Positions 23,685-34,952 of a DNA stretch of 64,000 nucleotides are shown one piece after another (positions within the stretch are counted from its first letter, which is position 1; each line of letters opens with the position of its first letter). The translations under genes were made by a program, and so were the position numbers. Source of the stretch: Prostheceraeus crozeri (lineage: Eukaryota > Platyhelminthes > Polycladida > Euryleptidae); assembly GCA_907163375.1 (NCBI GenBank), contig CAJQUW010011512.1, positions 248,001 to 312,000 of the forward strand, given 5' to 3'. The notes under the pieces were generated by a model. That model had not been told where the DNA came from. It did no database searches and worked only from the letters and a program-made list of their open reading frames with translations.

Positions 23685-23752
23685 TGAGAGGGTTCGAACC
23701 AGCGAAGTTTGAGGTTGAGAACAAGTAAGCAAGTCCACCCTCGAACCACAAA
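23685..23752 (-). repeat. Possible tRNA-like fragment
   Basis: On the minus strand there is tggttcgagggtggac, loosely like an A-box, and 40 bp later ggttcgaaccc, a good B-box. The sequence does not fold as a full tRNA by eye and no second copy was found. It could be the head of another SINE. Confidence 0.25.
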
Positions 23753-24451
23753 AACATCTGGTCATCTGTTGATACCGGGAATTACACCACAGTAGCGGTC
23801 AATTCACGTCATTTACACCACAGTTTTCTTACAGCTGTCGATAGAAACTTTGGAATAAAATGTCATACACCGACAGTTTTAATCATAGAAATCTGATTGA
23901 TTTCAAGGATTAAGTTCCATAGCGAAGACGTTTCTGCTTTTCTGTGTTGAAGAGCGAGTTTATTAAAATACCACCGGCGACACTGATGCAGTTGCTGAGA
24001 TATCTATGATTTTGACGACCGTCCGTGGACCTCTTACAGCGTTGATATTTCTCGGACTGAAATACATATGTATATAACAGCATTCGTGTGCTGGCCATTA
24101 CTGGAGGGTTGATCACACAGAAAGATAGCTATTGTTTGTCGACCATTATTGTGTTCAGCAGACGCTTATTGTGAATATAATAAACGGCTAAATGCGTACA
24201 TGGTACTTAATTATAGCTTAACTTCTTATAGAATTATTCGATTTCAAAGCTATACCATTGAAGCATTGAATTCACTGTCACCAGGCCCATTGCCTATCAA
24301 TCAGCAAGATAAACTTATGGCTAAGTGTGAATGACTTATTATTCTAAAATCTTGGTGAAATTACATGAATTGCTAGATTTCTATGTCAGACAATAGAGAA
24401 TAAAGTTGAATGTGGAGTGCGTATAACACTAGACGGTAGCATAGTCACTAG

Positions 24452-24552
24452 ACGGTGGTTATCTACTCACATTCATTCGCTACCAATTTCACTAGCATCA
24501 CATAGCATGTAGAATAGATATTGGTATCATTAAACGGTGGTTATCTACTCAC
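24452..24552. repeat. Spaced 19-bp direct repeat
   Basis: The 19-mer acggtggttatctactcac occurs at 24452-24470 and 24534-24552. The sequence between them is not repeated. Confidence 0.8.
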
Positions 24553-24997
24553 TGTGAGGGTAAGGAACTGTGGTGTAACCTACAATTACCCAGCAGTGCA
24601 GTAATTTACCACTGTTTTATCCAGCCGCGTAGAGACTGACGGCACTCCGCAATTATTTCATGCTGCACCTGAGTTTAAGATGTTTCATCATTGCACTAGT
24701 TTATCAGTACTCGGTAAACAGTATCTCAGCAGCCAAGGCGGCAACTGAAGTGCACACAGATGACTAACAAGTGCACACTTGTTACAGTGACTAAAGAGTG
24801 CGGCTCTATTTCTTCTAGCTCCAACGTCACTGGTTCCAACCTGCCGCCCATGACTTATGAGGTCAACTAGTCCTCAACATGTCTCGTGGTAGTGACATCT
24901 GAGTTTCTATAAATTTAATAATATACGGGTTTCTTCTAAAAAGTAAATAATTATATTTGCCGTTACCTATTGCGATGTGAGGTTGGTCATTACCTGT

Positions 24998-25809
24998 GCC
25001 TGTCTCAGACCTGGAAACGGGTCGCCCGGGTCACGGGTCAAGCACGTGACCCGGTTGACCCTGTCTCAAATAAGCTTAAAATGGCACTATATGTCAAATA
25101 GCTTGAATTGTCTACGATATCGATTTTCTGATACAATTTTCTTTTTGAATGATAAGTTACCGATACTTATCAGCCTACTTAACAGTAAGGTGAGTTTTGA
25201 AGGGTGATTGTAGCTCGGATTCGTTTCCTAATTTAAGCGGACTGACTCAAAGACTTTGAGCTGACTATCTTATATAAAAGAAGACTCATGCCCACTGGTA
25301 CTATATAGCCTCTAGGCAGACTTTTAAGATTTTTAAGCTTTTAAGACTTTTAGGCAGTTAGGATCGTAGCTTCTAAGAATACTAGCGCACTAGATAGGCA
25401 TACCATGACTGCCGGTAAAAGGTCTAATAAGACTAAATTCTAAGCCCAACCTTTGGGGATCTATATCTATGACTACTAGCCGCTACTAGACAGGCATATA
25501 CATGACTAGCCTTTAGGCTTTCTCGGCCAGTTACACCAACATCTTCAACACCGGACAAAAGCGTTCATAACTTTCAGTGAATTAGAAGCATGCTACGATT
25601 TGGAACGTTGGAAGCCTATCTATCAGTATTACTCGCACATCTATAAGCTACAAAATGCGCTACATGAAGGCTTGTAATGCAACGGTGTAATACATGTACA
25701 CGGGGACTCTCCTTACATTTTAGAAAACGGGTCACAGGTTATAGGGTAGGCGGGTCATCCGGGTCACGGGTCACTGAGAGTGACCCGTTTCCAGCCCTGG
25801 GCCCTGTCT
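24998..25809. mobile_element. Non-autonomous hAT-like element with cagRSctggaaacgggtc ends
   Basis: The inverted ends are cagacctggaaacgggtc at 25006 and its counterpart ending at 25799. They match at 16 of 18 positions and start with CAG as hAT ends do. The first and last 100 bp are crowded with gggtca/tgaccc motifs in both directions. Flanking gcctgtct (24998-25005) and gccctgtct (25801-25809) look like a target duplication displaced by a base or two, so the border is not exact. No transposase is encoded; the length is about 794 bp. Confidence 0.65.
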
Positions 25810-26897
25810 AGCCATGTTCTTTATCCAGCCCGCCTCCTCCTATGAGCAACAGGGCATAAGATCCTCCTATAAGGACGGGAGCATCTAAATGCATCTGATT
25901 CAAAAGGTTGATGGAAATTAAAATCTTATCCTGTCTATAAAAAAAAACCACTTCATTCTGTCAGTACTCATTATTATTATTTCGTGTAAATAGCAGTAAT
26001 ATGCAGCTTCCATCTGATATCATTTCAATCAAGATCACACTCCTGCCGCAAGTTTTTGTATCTTCTTACCTTCACAAGCTGAGGAACCCAAAAACACATA
26101 AAATTCTTTGAAAACGTGAAATCAGCTTCTGAAGAATGAGGAAGTTTGCAAGATGCTTTATATTCGTCTTCTGAAATTCTCTGACTGTTTATGGGATGGA
26201 TGTTAAAGCGGACTAGGATTCTGAACGCCGACATTTCGAACAGGCTCAAGTTCTCTTCTGATATTTCGTGCTCCATTGCCAGTCTTCCAAAATATCAGAA
26301 ATCCAAACATCTAACAAACCTCAGAGCTTTTCATTTTGATGGATTTATCGTCATCTGTGGTAAATCTCCAATTCTATTAAATGGATCTGCAAGTAATCGA
26401 TGATGCAGCTGTTTATGTACACATGATAGTTGTATTGTGTAATGCCAGTTCTGCAGTGTAAACAATATGCTGTATTGTCTCGGCAGTAAGTTGAACTCGC
26501 ATGAACAAAACTAATGAATAAAGAACTGAAAGGTCCATCTCGTGAACATCATCGCCTTAAAACTGAGACATCTTTCCGGTGTGTCCATAAGTGCGACCCT
26601 CTATATTGGGTATGAGATCAAAACCTTGATTAGCATTACACCATCTATTACGTCCATTCATCTATATACAAAATTTAATCATAATTCGTTTCTTCAAATG
26701 TCCTCCCGTTAGTCGTGCTCATGCTAAAGTTGCTATCGCTTCTGCAATAGAATTGGCAGCATTTCGGCTGTAGAGGCTTCGTGTTTCTTCATATGAATAA
26801 CTAGTTTGTTATCGGTTTCATGGTTGATTTATCAGAGCGAATTCTAGTGTCATGTCAGCGTTCATTGATACACGGGAAAAGTGCGTCGCGATCTTAT
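25810..26897. other. No gene recognised
   Basis: I see no supported gene. An 83-codon minus-strand frame at 26025-26276 has no recognised motif. Confidence 0.4.
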
Positions 26898-27400
26898 AAT
26901 ATAATAATAATAAATTCTTTATTCTAAGTAGACAACATTTGTAGCATAGCTAATTTGAAATGGTCCTCTAAACAACAGCATAAAAGTAAGCGAAATTAAC
27001 AAAAGTAAGGAAAAAGTTGAATAAACGACCAAAAATTCGCAAAGAAATGGTCGAAGTATCGTCTTTTGAAACTTCGGATCGTGTCACACTCTTTGATACT
27101 TCGATTGCAGAGGTTACATCGAAGTGTTTTTTTCTCAGTTTCGTTTTGGCATGCGGTAGGCACATGTATAGTTCTCCGCCGGCAGATATAGCTCGTGTAA
27201 CTTGACTTTGAGTAGTCCGCTTTGTGAACATTTCTAGCAAATATACTGGGGCCAAACCATTCATGGTTTCGTACACCATTGTGACTTGTTTGAAATCCAC
27301 CCTTTCTCGAATAGGCATCTTCGTGTAATGATTTAATTTCAACCAACTCTCATTTGATATTTTAATATGGAATGGTGGTGGCTGCGGACATGGCCTTGTA
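26898..27400 (-). pseudogene. LINE 3'-end fragment (reverse transcriptase C-terminus)
   Basis: On the minus strand the frame reads KLNHYTKMPIRERVDFKQV, then TMVYETMNGLAPVYLLEMF, then ISAGGELYMCLPHAKTKL. The pattern 'L.PI.ERV.FK...(V/T)Y..MNGLAP.YL..(L/M)F' is the conserved region after the reverse transcriptase domain of L2/CR1-type LINEs. The conserved 'WNSLP' ending is not intact. On the minus strand the piece ends in a (taa)n-like tail near 26898-26912, typical of LINE 3' ends. The reverse transcriptase core is missing, so it is a 5'-truncated and decayed insertion. Confidence 0.7.
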
Positions 27401-27684
27401 GGTTCAATCGTTTGGACGAGTTTCTATCTAGAATGTTGTCGAGAAAGACGTCTAGACTGAAAGAATCAAATCCTTATTGCTCAACGTAGACCAACTTCAT
27501 TTTTCTCTAATTACTCCGTACATTAGCTCAATGCTCGGCGGTGTTGTTTATTTTGGATTGACTGATTTGAGTTGTTCGATAATTATAGGCTGATCATATC
27601 TTCCTTCGTTTTTCTTTTTCAGAATATGTTTTTTTACTAGTTAATTTGAAAATTGCCTTTAATACAGCTGCTTTTTTTATCCAG

Positions 27685-27889
27685 GAATCCTGTTACCGAA
27701 GTAACATTGGAAGATGCTACGGATCTTTTATTACTATCTCCTAGACATCAAGATAAATTTGTTGCGAATTACTGTCCGATTTTCCTTGATGGTACCGCTT
27801 ACATCGCTTATGTTGCCCGCCCAAGGCCCGGGCCTACTTCTACCTCTGGTTGTCATACTATGGAAATGACAAAGAATATGAATTTGTAG
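27685..27889 (+). CDS. Candidate terminal exon, unknown protein
   Basis: A pyrimidine run ctttttttatccag ends at 27684 and is followed by 67 sense codons up to a TAG at 27887-27889. The protein begins NPVTEVTLEDATDLLLLSPR, continues HQDKFVANYCPIFLDGTAYI and then AYVARPRPGPTSTSG. The composition looks protein-like and is unusual for random AT-rich frames, but I do not recognise the family. An aataaa at 27990-27995, about 100 bp past the stop, could be a polyadenylation signal, which would make this a last exon. It is on the same strand as the SKT/SRCIN1-like exon, but nothing links the two. A decayed mobile-element gene is an alternative. Confidence 0.35.
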
Positions 27890-28224
27890 CTCCACTTAAT
27901 CTTATACTTAAATGACAAGCTCAAGATTCATTTTGTGACATCAGGTTCATAAGCCAGAATTTTTCACAATCTATAAAAAGAAAAATGACAATAAAAAAGA
28001 ATGAAATCAAAGGATGCTTAAAGTTGAATATTGATAATATACTCCTCTGGTCATTTCATGCTCACATTTCCATGAAAAATTAGCCGCGAAAACAAAGGAA
28101 ACTAAAGAGTAGCGAATGTCAAAAGTAAACCAAAAATTTCGTTTTAGTTCGTTCTTTCATTTACTGTATTTGAGATCTGAGAAGAAAAAATACAGCTCCG
28201 ACTCTACTTCGCAGATGGCTAGTG

Positions 28225-28421
28225 GTCTCCGTGGCACAGTGGTTAAGTGCTTGGCCTAGCGATCTTTTGGTCCAGAGGTCGAACCCCGAAGGTGTCATTG
28301 GAAGTCGGCAGGACGGGCATCCGGACTAAAAGTACTACAACGCTCCGTGAGTCTGACTATGTCAGCACCGTCCAAGCCCCAAGTATGGGGAGTAGTGACG
28401 CAAAAGCTTCATTCATTTTTA
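28225..28421 (+). repeat. SINE-B copy 1 (tRNA-derived)
   Basis: The copy starts ggtctccgtggcacagtgg, a tRNA-like head with an A-box. It has the B-box ggtcgaacccc at 28277-28287, then the family body (cattggaagtcggcagg, ctgactatgtcagcaccg). It ends after gtagtgacg with a short tail. SINE-B is my label for a family with ten copies between 28 and 58 kb. Confidence 0.85.
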
Positions 28422-28836
28422 GGTACGTGTACATGCAACAAAATGTCATAGACTTCAGCATTAATGTTTTATGTCTATTTTCTTTTTTGTCATCTCCTTG
28501 TATCGAAATTTGGATCATTCAGAAGTGACAAAGTGATGGACAGTGGTTCGTAACTGTAGAAGCAGCCAGCAATTCAGAAATGAGTTACTGTGCCCTACAA
28601 TTTATGTCCGTTTATAGAATTTGTAATAGAAAAGACTTCAGTGAATGATCCCGTAGTTCAGCAGTCAATGACAGAAGTTCAGTAAGGAAGTACGAAGTTC
28701 AAACCTGAATAAAAACGAGTCACTTGGGAGGTAGAACCTGAAACATCACCTCGTGAATATCATAGCTAAACATCTCTTTGGGTCTGTCTATTCTGATGCT
28801 CGAAATCGAGGATGAAGGTAAAAATAGGAAATAAGT

Positions 28837-29180
28837 TTGCCAAATAAATCTCTCTCCAGTGCTCTAAATAATAAAACTAAAAGTGAGAAGCAAAAAAACT
28901 GCAATTTCTGTAACCTGATGACTGATAACTATAAATGCAATGGCCGTTTCATCGTTTGTAAGCTTACTTGCAAATTATGCACAGAATTTTACATCGGCAA
29001 AAGTCGCCGCCCATTCTATTTGCGCTATTCTGAGCATCCATTAACACTCGCAACAAAATCAGAGTCCTATCTGATCACTTGATAATTCTGATGTATACAG
29101 TATTGACAAATTTAGAATTCTTGTTGATATGTCCGAATCTCAATTTCCACTAAAAGTGGTATTGTCCATGTCCATGGCTC
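28837..29180 (+). pseudogene. Penelope-like element endonuclease (GIY-YIG) fragment
   Basis: The translation contains KNCNFCNLMTDNYKCNGRFI, then VCKLTCKLCTEFYIGKSRRP, then FYLRYSEH. This order is a cysteine-rich segment, a GIY-like beta strand, a YIG motif, a conserved arginine and a terminal EH. It is the GIY-YIG endonuclease that follows the reverse transcriptase in Penelope-like elements. The piece is old and broken in more than one place. No reverse transcriptase was found upstream. It lies between a SINE-B copy and a hAT-like element. Confidence 0.65.
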
Positions 29181-29218
29181 TGTAAAACAACGGGGTCAAA
29201 TATTCATCTTCCTATAGC

Positions 29219-29823
29219 GCCTAATGCAGAGCTTCTCAAGCTTTCTGTCCTGACTACCCACCATCTGCACATGGACCACCAGTTACCCTCAATCGACATT
29301 TTACTCACTATTCATGTGATCAATAAAACAATATTTTTCAATGTGGAACAACAACCTTATTCAATGTAAGATACAATATCCGATAAAATGCAAAAATCCG
29401 GAAGGTGACACTCAAACTACAGAATAATGATCCAAAGTTAGGTTGAGTCAGAAAAGTGCTGTGTTGCTAACCAATATGAAATACCAATATGAATACAAAA
29501 ATGTCGAACTGTATGAGGTCTTTCAGTTGGAATGAAGAACTATTTTTTGGCAATTAGCCGATCAATATGTGGACACGTTTTGGGTAATGCTAGCCGCATG
29601 GTGGAGCGAGACACACTCGCATGCTCCGCCTACCTATTAATAATTAGGCCTACACACCTATGGGCAGAAACAAGTCAAGCAAATAAATGCATTATTTTCT
29701 CCAGTTTTGCTAGTCATACAGTTAATTATCTTAGTTTCTTCAAGAAATCCTCCTTTACCAAAAAATCCCAATTTTATACAACTTTGCATAATTAATCAGA
29801 GTTTGAGAAACCATGGTCTAATG
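29219..29823. mobile_element. Non-autonomous hAT element, old copy
   Basis: The element is 29227-29815 (589 bp). The left end cagagcttctcaagcttt and the reverse complement of the right end catggtttctcaaactct match at 13 of 18 positions and fit the hAT 'CAG.GGTTCTCAAACT' type. The flanking 8-mers gcctaatg (29219-29226) and gtctaatg (29816-29823) differ at one base and form the target duplication. No transposase motif is visible inside. Confidence 0.75.
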
Positions 29824-30693
29824 AGTAAGAATGATGGCAAATGTTGACGAATGATGTATGAGAATGTACGCAGAGACATAATTGGTATTTAAAAGTTCAC
29901 TATTCTTATTTATCTCTTCACCATTGCTGTCACATAATTTTGATAAAAGGTCAAACCAGGATAAAGGCGAAAAAAGAGCTGATATGGGAAACACGTCAAA
30001 TATCGTTTCAATCATCTGCGAAGATCCACTTGTCCCCTTGAAAATATGGATCCATGTGCAAGCGATCTACGATACCGGACATAAACTTGACCCCGAGGCC
30101 ACGCCCAAATTGCAGTACTTTCCCTATTCTAACTGCGCGTGATCCCAAGCTTGTCTGTTGACGAGGACAAGTGTTTGAACCGTATTACGCTTGCGTGCCG
30201 CGATTGATTAGCCGCCATATACAACAACTCAAGCAAGAGTATGTCATGACGACTCTAACGCACGCACAGCGCGATAATTCTCTCTTTCAAGATAGCAGCA
30301 GTTATGTGGCCATTTCTCATTTGATGGTAGATGTCTTTCGTCCATTGTCAATCATCACTGATTTTGATTCAGGTTAAATAATGGTCACGATTACTGAAGA
30401 CATTTTCTTTTCAGAGTTTGCCAATAGTTAATTTACAATGCATTGTGTATCTATCATGCTCTTTAATTGAAGTTTAAAAACTGACCACCTCACGCAAAGT
30501 TAAGATTGCTTTATTTAACTCCAATAATCGTAATCACAAGCAGGGGTTTGAAACTGACTTATTCATCATCTTGAACTGCATGTGGTTCGTTTTAATAATG
30601 ATAAGTTTAAGATGATCACACTCAAAACGAGATGCCCAGAAAACTGCATTCGGCGAATCTACGAATATTAAAAGGAAAAAGTAAGTGATGATT
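29824..30693. other. No gene recognised
   Basis: Two short plus-strand frames (29882-30142 and 30171-30377) have no motif I recognise. Nothing else is supported. Confidence 0.4.
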
Positions 30694-31015
30694 TAACGTC
30701 ACTACTCACTCCCAAAGCGGGGCTTGGACGCTGTTGACATATCAGACTTTTATCTGGAGTGTTGTGATCTTCTGCGCTGGATGCCCTTCTAGCCCGGGAA
30801 TTTCAGAAAATCAGAATTTCAGAAATTTCAGGAAAACTATTGATTTACTCTAATAAATAGTGTCTGGTTGTACACTTTACTTCATCCTCGTTCCCTGCAC
30901 AACTTCACGCAAGTTCCTGGACTATTCCTGCCGACTTCCAATGACACCTTAGGGGCTCGACCACCGGACCGAAAGATCGCTAGGCCAAGCACCTAGCCAC
31001 AGTGCCATGGAGACC
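30694..31015 (-). repeat. SINE-B copy 2, interrupted by about 140 bp
   Basis: On the minus strand the head lies at 30929-31015 and the tail at 30694-30788. In other copies ggcag and gaagggc are contiguous, but here about 140 bp is inserted between them (30789-30928). The inserted stretch starts tagcccggg and ends ggactattc. A ttc at each junction might be a very short target duplication. No inverted ends are clear. Confidence 0.75.
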
Positions 31016-33873
31016 GCATTCAAAGGTCATTTAATTCTTTTTATGATAGTTGTGATTAATCGAAGGCCATTGTTTGTGACTATACTATCAGTTATTTTGT
31101 GAATGTAAAAGTTCGCATTCTTTACTCTCTTTATCACAATACATAATTCTTTGGAATATTTTTTTTGCACTGGCGATTAAATTGACGAATGATCGGATGA
31201 GTATATGCAAACGTGGAGTGTATGATGAATGTGATAACAAGTACAAGTATTGTCGGGGGCTCCAGCTGCCGGTATGACGTCTATGTCAAAGGGTACGAAC
31301 GATTGCTTGTGGCGCATGGTGAATGCGAACGTGCGCCGATCCGAGTCGGAGACCGAAGATGGAAATACGAGCGCTATTTACACTTGTACGTGGAAAATTG
31401 TGGACCCTTGCCAGTAGTGCAACCACAGGCCGTCGTCCTTTAAGCGGGTGTCTACGATCTCGAGATCTAGCTCCACACTATCTTTCCCTGATAACACTTC
31501 CTCCTATAAAAAGGCATTGCGGTTTCGGAACGAAGGCTCATTTTGTTTAGGTAGCACTAGACAAAGTCTTGAAACGTGTGATTTGAAATCTTTTATGCCA
31601 TGTGTCTGTATATGGAGACCTGAATCAATATTACACCATTTAACTGAATTAGTTTTTATTCAATCAAAAATCAAACTTTCCCCAAATTACTATTTTCGTT
31701 TTAGAATAAGCCTTTCACATTCTTAGTTAGCGTATGCACTTCTTGCATGTGCTTTTGGAAATAGCATTTGCATTGAAAAAGTGCAGCAAAAGACAGAAAT
31801 ACTGAAGCAGTACTCAACGGTCTACAATCAACTCTCTAACTCAGTTTCCCATAATTCTACGAGAGACATAAACATTCCTGGCGAATGAAGCTCTCCTTGC
31901 ACTTACACTTCCTTGCTACTTGATAATGTCTTTCATTCTTCCCGCGCCCTTCTTCATTCAACATCTTCATTTGTCTCTTTTTGCAACAAGAAAGTATTTT
32001 CTGCGGTCTCAGTTTTTGTCCATGATTTTTCAACCATTCTATCCTCAATATTGCTCCTCCTGTTGCCACAATTCTTTGATGCGTCCATCGAACATAGAAG
32101 CCCTTTTCGCATGAGAAAACTTCTTTAGCGTTCAGGGATTTTATGAAACCTTTCAAAGGGGCTCAAAAAATTAATTGCAAATTATTGATTAAATACAATG
32201 TTTTGGTGTCAGCACTGAATAAATAGTAAGTGTTGTGTTTTTAGAAAAATTACTCCAACTTTTACAGTTTATCTTGTATATATTTGAGCAGTGAGAGGAT
32301 CCGTCAAATTATTGGATTTGAAAATTAATCCATTATTGCATACAAAAATTCATAGATTAGAAGTCAGGTGAATTTTATGATGCTGAATGCTAAGGTACAC
32401 TGATTTTGCATGAAGCACCAATGTCCTTAAAGTCCCTTAAGCAATCTGTTTGTGATAATACTGAGAGGGTTCTCTGCTTAGGCTTATGTAAAAGTAGGGC
32501 CTCGATACGCTGATATGATGCTAGATCATGCTATTCTTCTCTTATCACGTAATTTAATACTAATACTATTCGTACATCCTCCATTGACGACTTGGACGGT
32601 GCTGAAATAGCCGAAATTCTGAAGTTTTGTTAATCTTTTCGCCTGACGCCCTTCGTGCCACTGATGCTTTCAATGATTCTCTTGGTAGCCGACCTCAAAA
32701 CCAATGGATCGCCAGACCAAGCATTAATTTAATGTACCACAGAAACCATTGTTGACATGATCTTCACAAGTCAATGCAATATCAAAGTTTGACTCTACTG
32801 TCCTATTTGAATATATTCAAATCATTTGAGTGATTGTTACTCGATTGTATGGACTACATCGCATTTTTTGAGCTGTAATATGGCTGTATAGCAATATGGT
32901 TGCGGCTTGTAGTGAGCTGTATATGGTTGGGGGAATTTCCCAATTCTGGCAGAAATGTTGTCATTCAGATGACATTGGCTATGGAATCAGGTACACAAGT
33001 CTTCGTTTTCGGTAATAAATTGATTAACTGATTTTGATTATTCTTAATCTCTATTTTATGAATTTCTCGTGAGAATTCACACTTTATGTGACTGAGAACT
33101 CAAGAACTCCAGGCCTCGTTATCGCTCACGAATTGTTTTAGGTGAAAATTGGTCGTTAATATGGCAATGGCGTTTTTTAATTCAAAAGATTTTTCTTACA
33201 GCACCTCTACCGCCTCATTCAAGGCAAATTTATAGCTTTTTGATGGCAAACTCTCATTGAATTCATTGCCTATTTCACTTCATATTCATCTGCTATTTCT
33301 TTAGTACTTGTCCGAAATGTTTATGTAATAAAATTTTCACTTTTTATAGCAGAAACGCAAGCTTGAGAAAGCAAAAGTGCATTCGTGTTTACTTCTGAGG
33401 GACTGCTTACTCAAAAACAGTAGAAAAACATGGAGCAATATTTACGATTCCACTCATCACTAGCGATGACAATAGTCGAATGGCTTTCAATAACTGCATA
33501 CGCTAGGCCTCACCTGGCAATAATTCAGCATGCTAGCAGTATGCCACGTAGCGCAGGAGCAGCCATATACAATGGCATACGAAAACAGAAAATGAACATA
33601 TCGTCCAGATCTGGTTTTTTACTCATAATTATTCCCCTATTTTCCCAGTACATTCGATCATTGCGGCATCATTATTAGGAACCATTTAATAGATTTTTAG
33701 TCAAAATTTGGTAAAACGTCATATTCCTAAGAAATGTGGATTTAAAGAATAAAGATCAGCGAATTATGGTAAATGAATGCCAGCATAAGAAAGTTCACAC
33801 ACTAAATATGTCGCACAGTAATTTTCATATGATTCTAGCGACATTTCATGCTTCTCAATCGAGATAATGCTTA
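31016..33873. other. No gene recognised; one GC-richer open frame
   Basis: Positions 31213-31443 (+) form a 76-codon frame in locally GC-rich DNA, reading SSCRYDVYVKGYERLLVAHG and later RWKYERYLHLYVENCGPLP. A second frame, 31323-31550, overlaps it. I recognise neither and find no splice borders I trust. The rest (31.6-33.9 kb) shows nothing. Confidence 0.3.
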
Positions 33874-34070
33874 GGTCTCCGTGACACAGTGGTTACGTGC
33901 TTGGCCTGGCGATCTTTTTGGTCGTGTGGTCGAGCCCTAAAGGTGTCATTAGAAGTCGGGGTGAAGGGCATTCGGACTAAAAGTACTACAACGTTGCAGA
34001 AACGTCTGACTATGTCAGCTCTGTCCAAGCCCCAGTATGGGGGAGTAGTGTCGTTAAAGTTTCATTCTTT
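33874..34070 (+). repeat. SINE-B copy 3
   Basis: The copy has the head ggtctccgtgacacagtgg, a B-box region tggtcgagccc and the body ctgactatgtcagc, with an end at gtgtcgttaaagtttcattc. It lies 74 bp from an inverted copy, so the pair could form a hairpin in RNA. Confidence 0.85.
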
Positions 34071-34144
34071 TCGGAACAATGCTTCAGCAGTATAGGGGAC
34101 AAATCAGCCACCGGCAATTCGATGCTCTTCAGACCTTAGTGTGA

Positions 34145-34336
34145 TGATGATGATGATGAATGTTTTAACGTTAGTGTAGGCTTGGACAGTGCTGACATAG
34201 TCAGACTTTAATCTGGAGCGTTGTGATCTTTCAGTCCGGATGCCCGTCCTGCCGACTTCCATTGACAGTTTCAGGACTCGATCTCTGAACCAAGAGATTG
34301 CTAGGCCAAGCACTTAACCACTGTACCACGGAGACC
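34145..34336 (-). repeat. SINE-B copy 4 with an (ATC)n tail
   Basis: On the minus strand the head ggtctccgtggtacagtgg starts at 34336 and the copy ends with a run of atc triplets at about 34143-34157. The triplet tail suggests how the family ends; copy 5 also ends in catcat. The copy sits just beyond the 3' end of the long LINE. Confidence 0.85.
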
Positions 34337-34383
34337 ACAGTGTTGGAATGTCAGTGTGAATAAGTTTTTTTAACTGAATTTTC

Positions 34384-34423
34384 ACCCCTAGCACAGCTAT
34401 GAGCCATGAATTAAGCTAGGGGT
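34384..34423 (-). other. Stem-loop in the LINE 3' UTR
   Basis: Positions 34384-34392 (acccctagc) pair perfectly with 34415-34423 (gctaggggt) around a 22-base loop. It lies about 70 bp past the LINE stop codon and close to the 3' end, where CR1/L2-type LINEs often have a stem-loop recognised by their reverse transcriptase. That role is inferred. Confidence 0.5.
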
Positions 34424-34494
34424 TACTCAATGAAAAGTAACAAATTGTATTATTTTAAATAAATAAAATTAAAAAAACAGATCTTCTAATCTGA

Positions 34495-34950
34495 TTAAGC
34501 TGTCCCCATCAGAAACATATTCGCACGCCTCTTGAAAGTATCAAGATTGTATTGATCAGGGAAAGTGGTCTGGGGAAGCTGATTCCAAAGCTGTGCCGAG
34601 AAAAGCTTTTCGAGCGACTCACAGTACGTGCGCGTTCTAAGCTCACATTATAGCATGTGAGTGCATCAGCTCTGCGTGTGCTTCTGGAGAAGATCTTAGG
34701 TTTGGGTACGCACTCATTTACTGCAGAGCTGCTTCTACCGAAATAGTACCCGTAGAAGAGACTGAGTGAAGCAACATCCCGTCTGACGGAGAGCGGCTGC
34801 AACTTACTAGCAAGTTTTTCACCCATGAGATTCTTGACATGTTTCTCAACCCGTTAAAGGAGGTTAAGATGCGTTTGTGGGGCGCCTGCCCACAGATGAC
34901 AACAATACTCCATCAGAGGACGAATAGTGGACTTGTAAAGATACCAGACA
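34495..34950 (-). pseudogene. LINE reverse transcriptase ORF, C-terminal part
   Basis: The frame contains YLYKSTIRPLMEYCCHLWAG, then SVRRDVASLSLFYGYYFGRS, and in a shifted frame [20 protein letters not shown] followed by [12 protein letters not shown] and a stop. These are the standard landmarks of the region after the reverse transcriptase in Jockey/CR1-type elements. Two in-frame stops (near 34950 and 34853) and one frameshift (near 34600) break it. Confidence 0.8.
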
Positions 34951-34952
34951 GT

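Larger units (their letters stand above)
21874..24997. other. No gene recognised (presumed intron)
   Basis: I see no supported gene. A short inverted pair (cacatgcac/gtgcatgtg) lies near 22082-22112. A possible tRNA-like stretch and a direct repeat are listed separately. Confidence 0.4.

Noticed and set aside
23685-23752. tRNA gene on the minus strand
   Set aside because: A B-box is present, but the arms do not pair as a complete tRNA; kept only as a low-confidence tRNA-like fragment.
31213-31550. Two overlapping plus-strand frames in GC-richer DNA
   Set aside because: Neither frame shows a known motif or convincing splice sites; noted in the stretch entry only.
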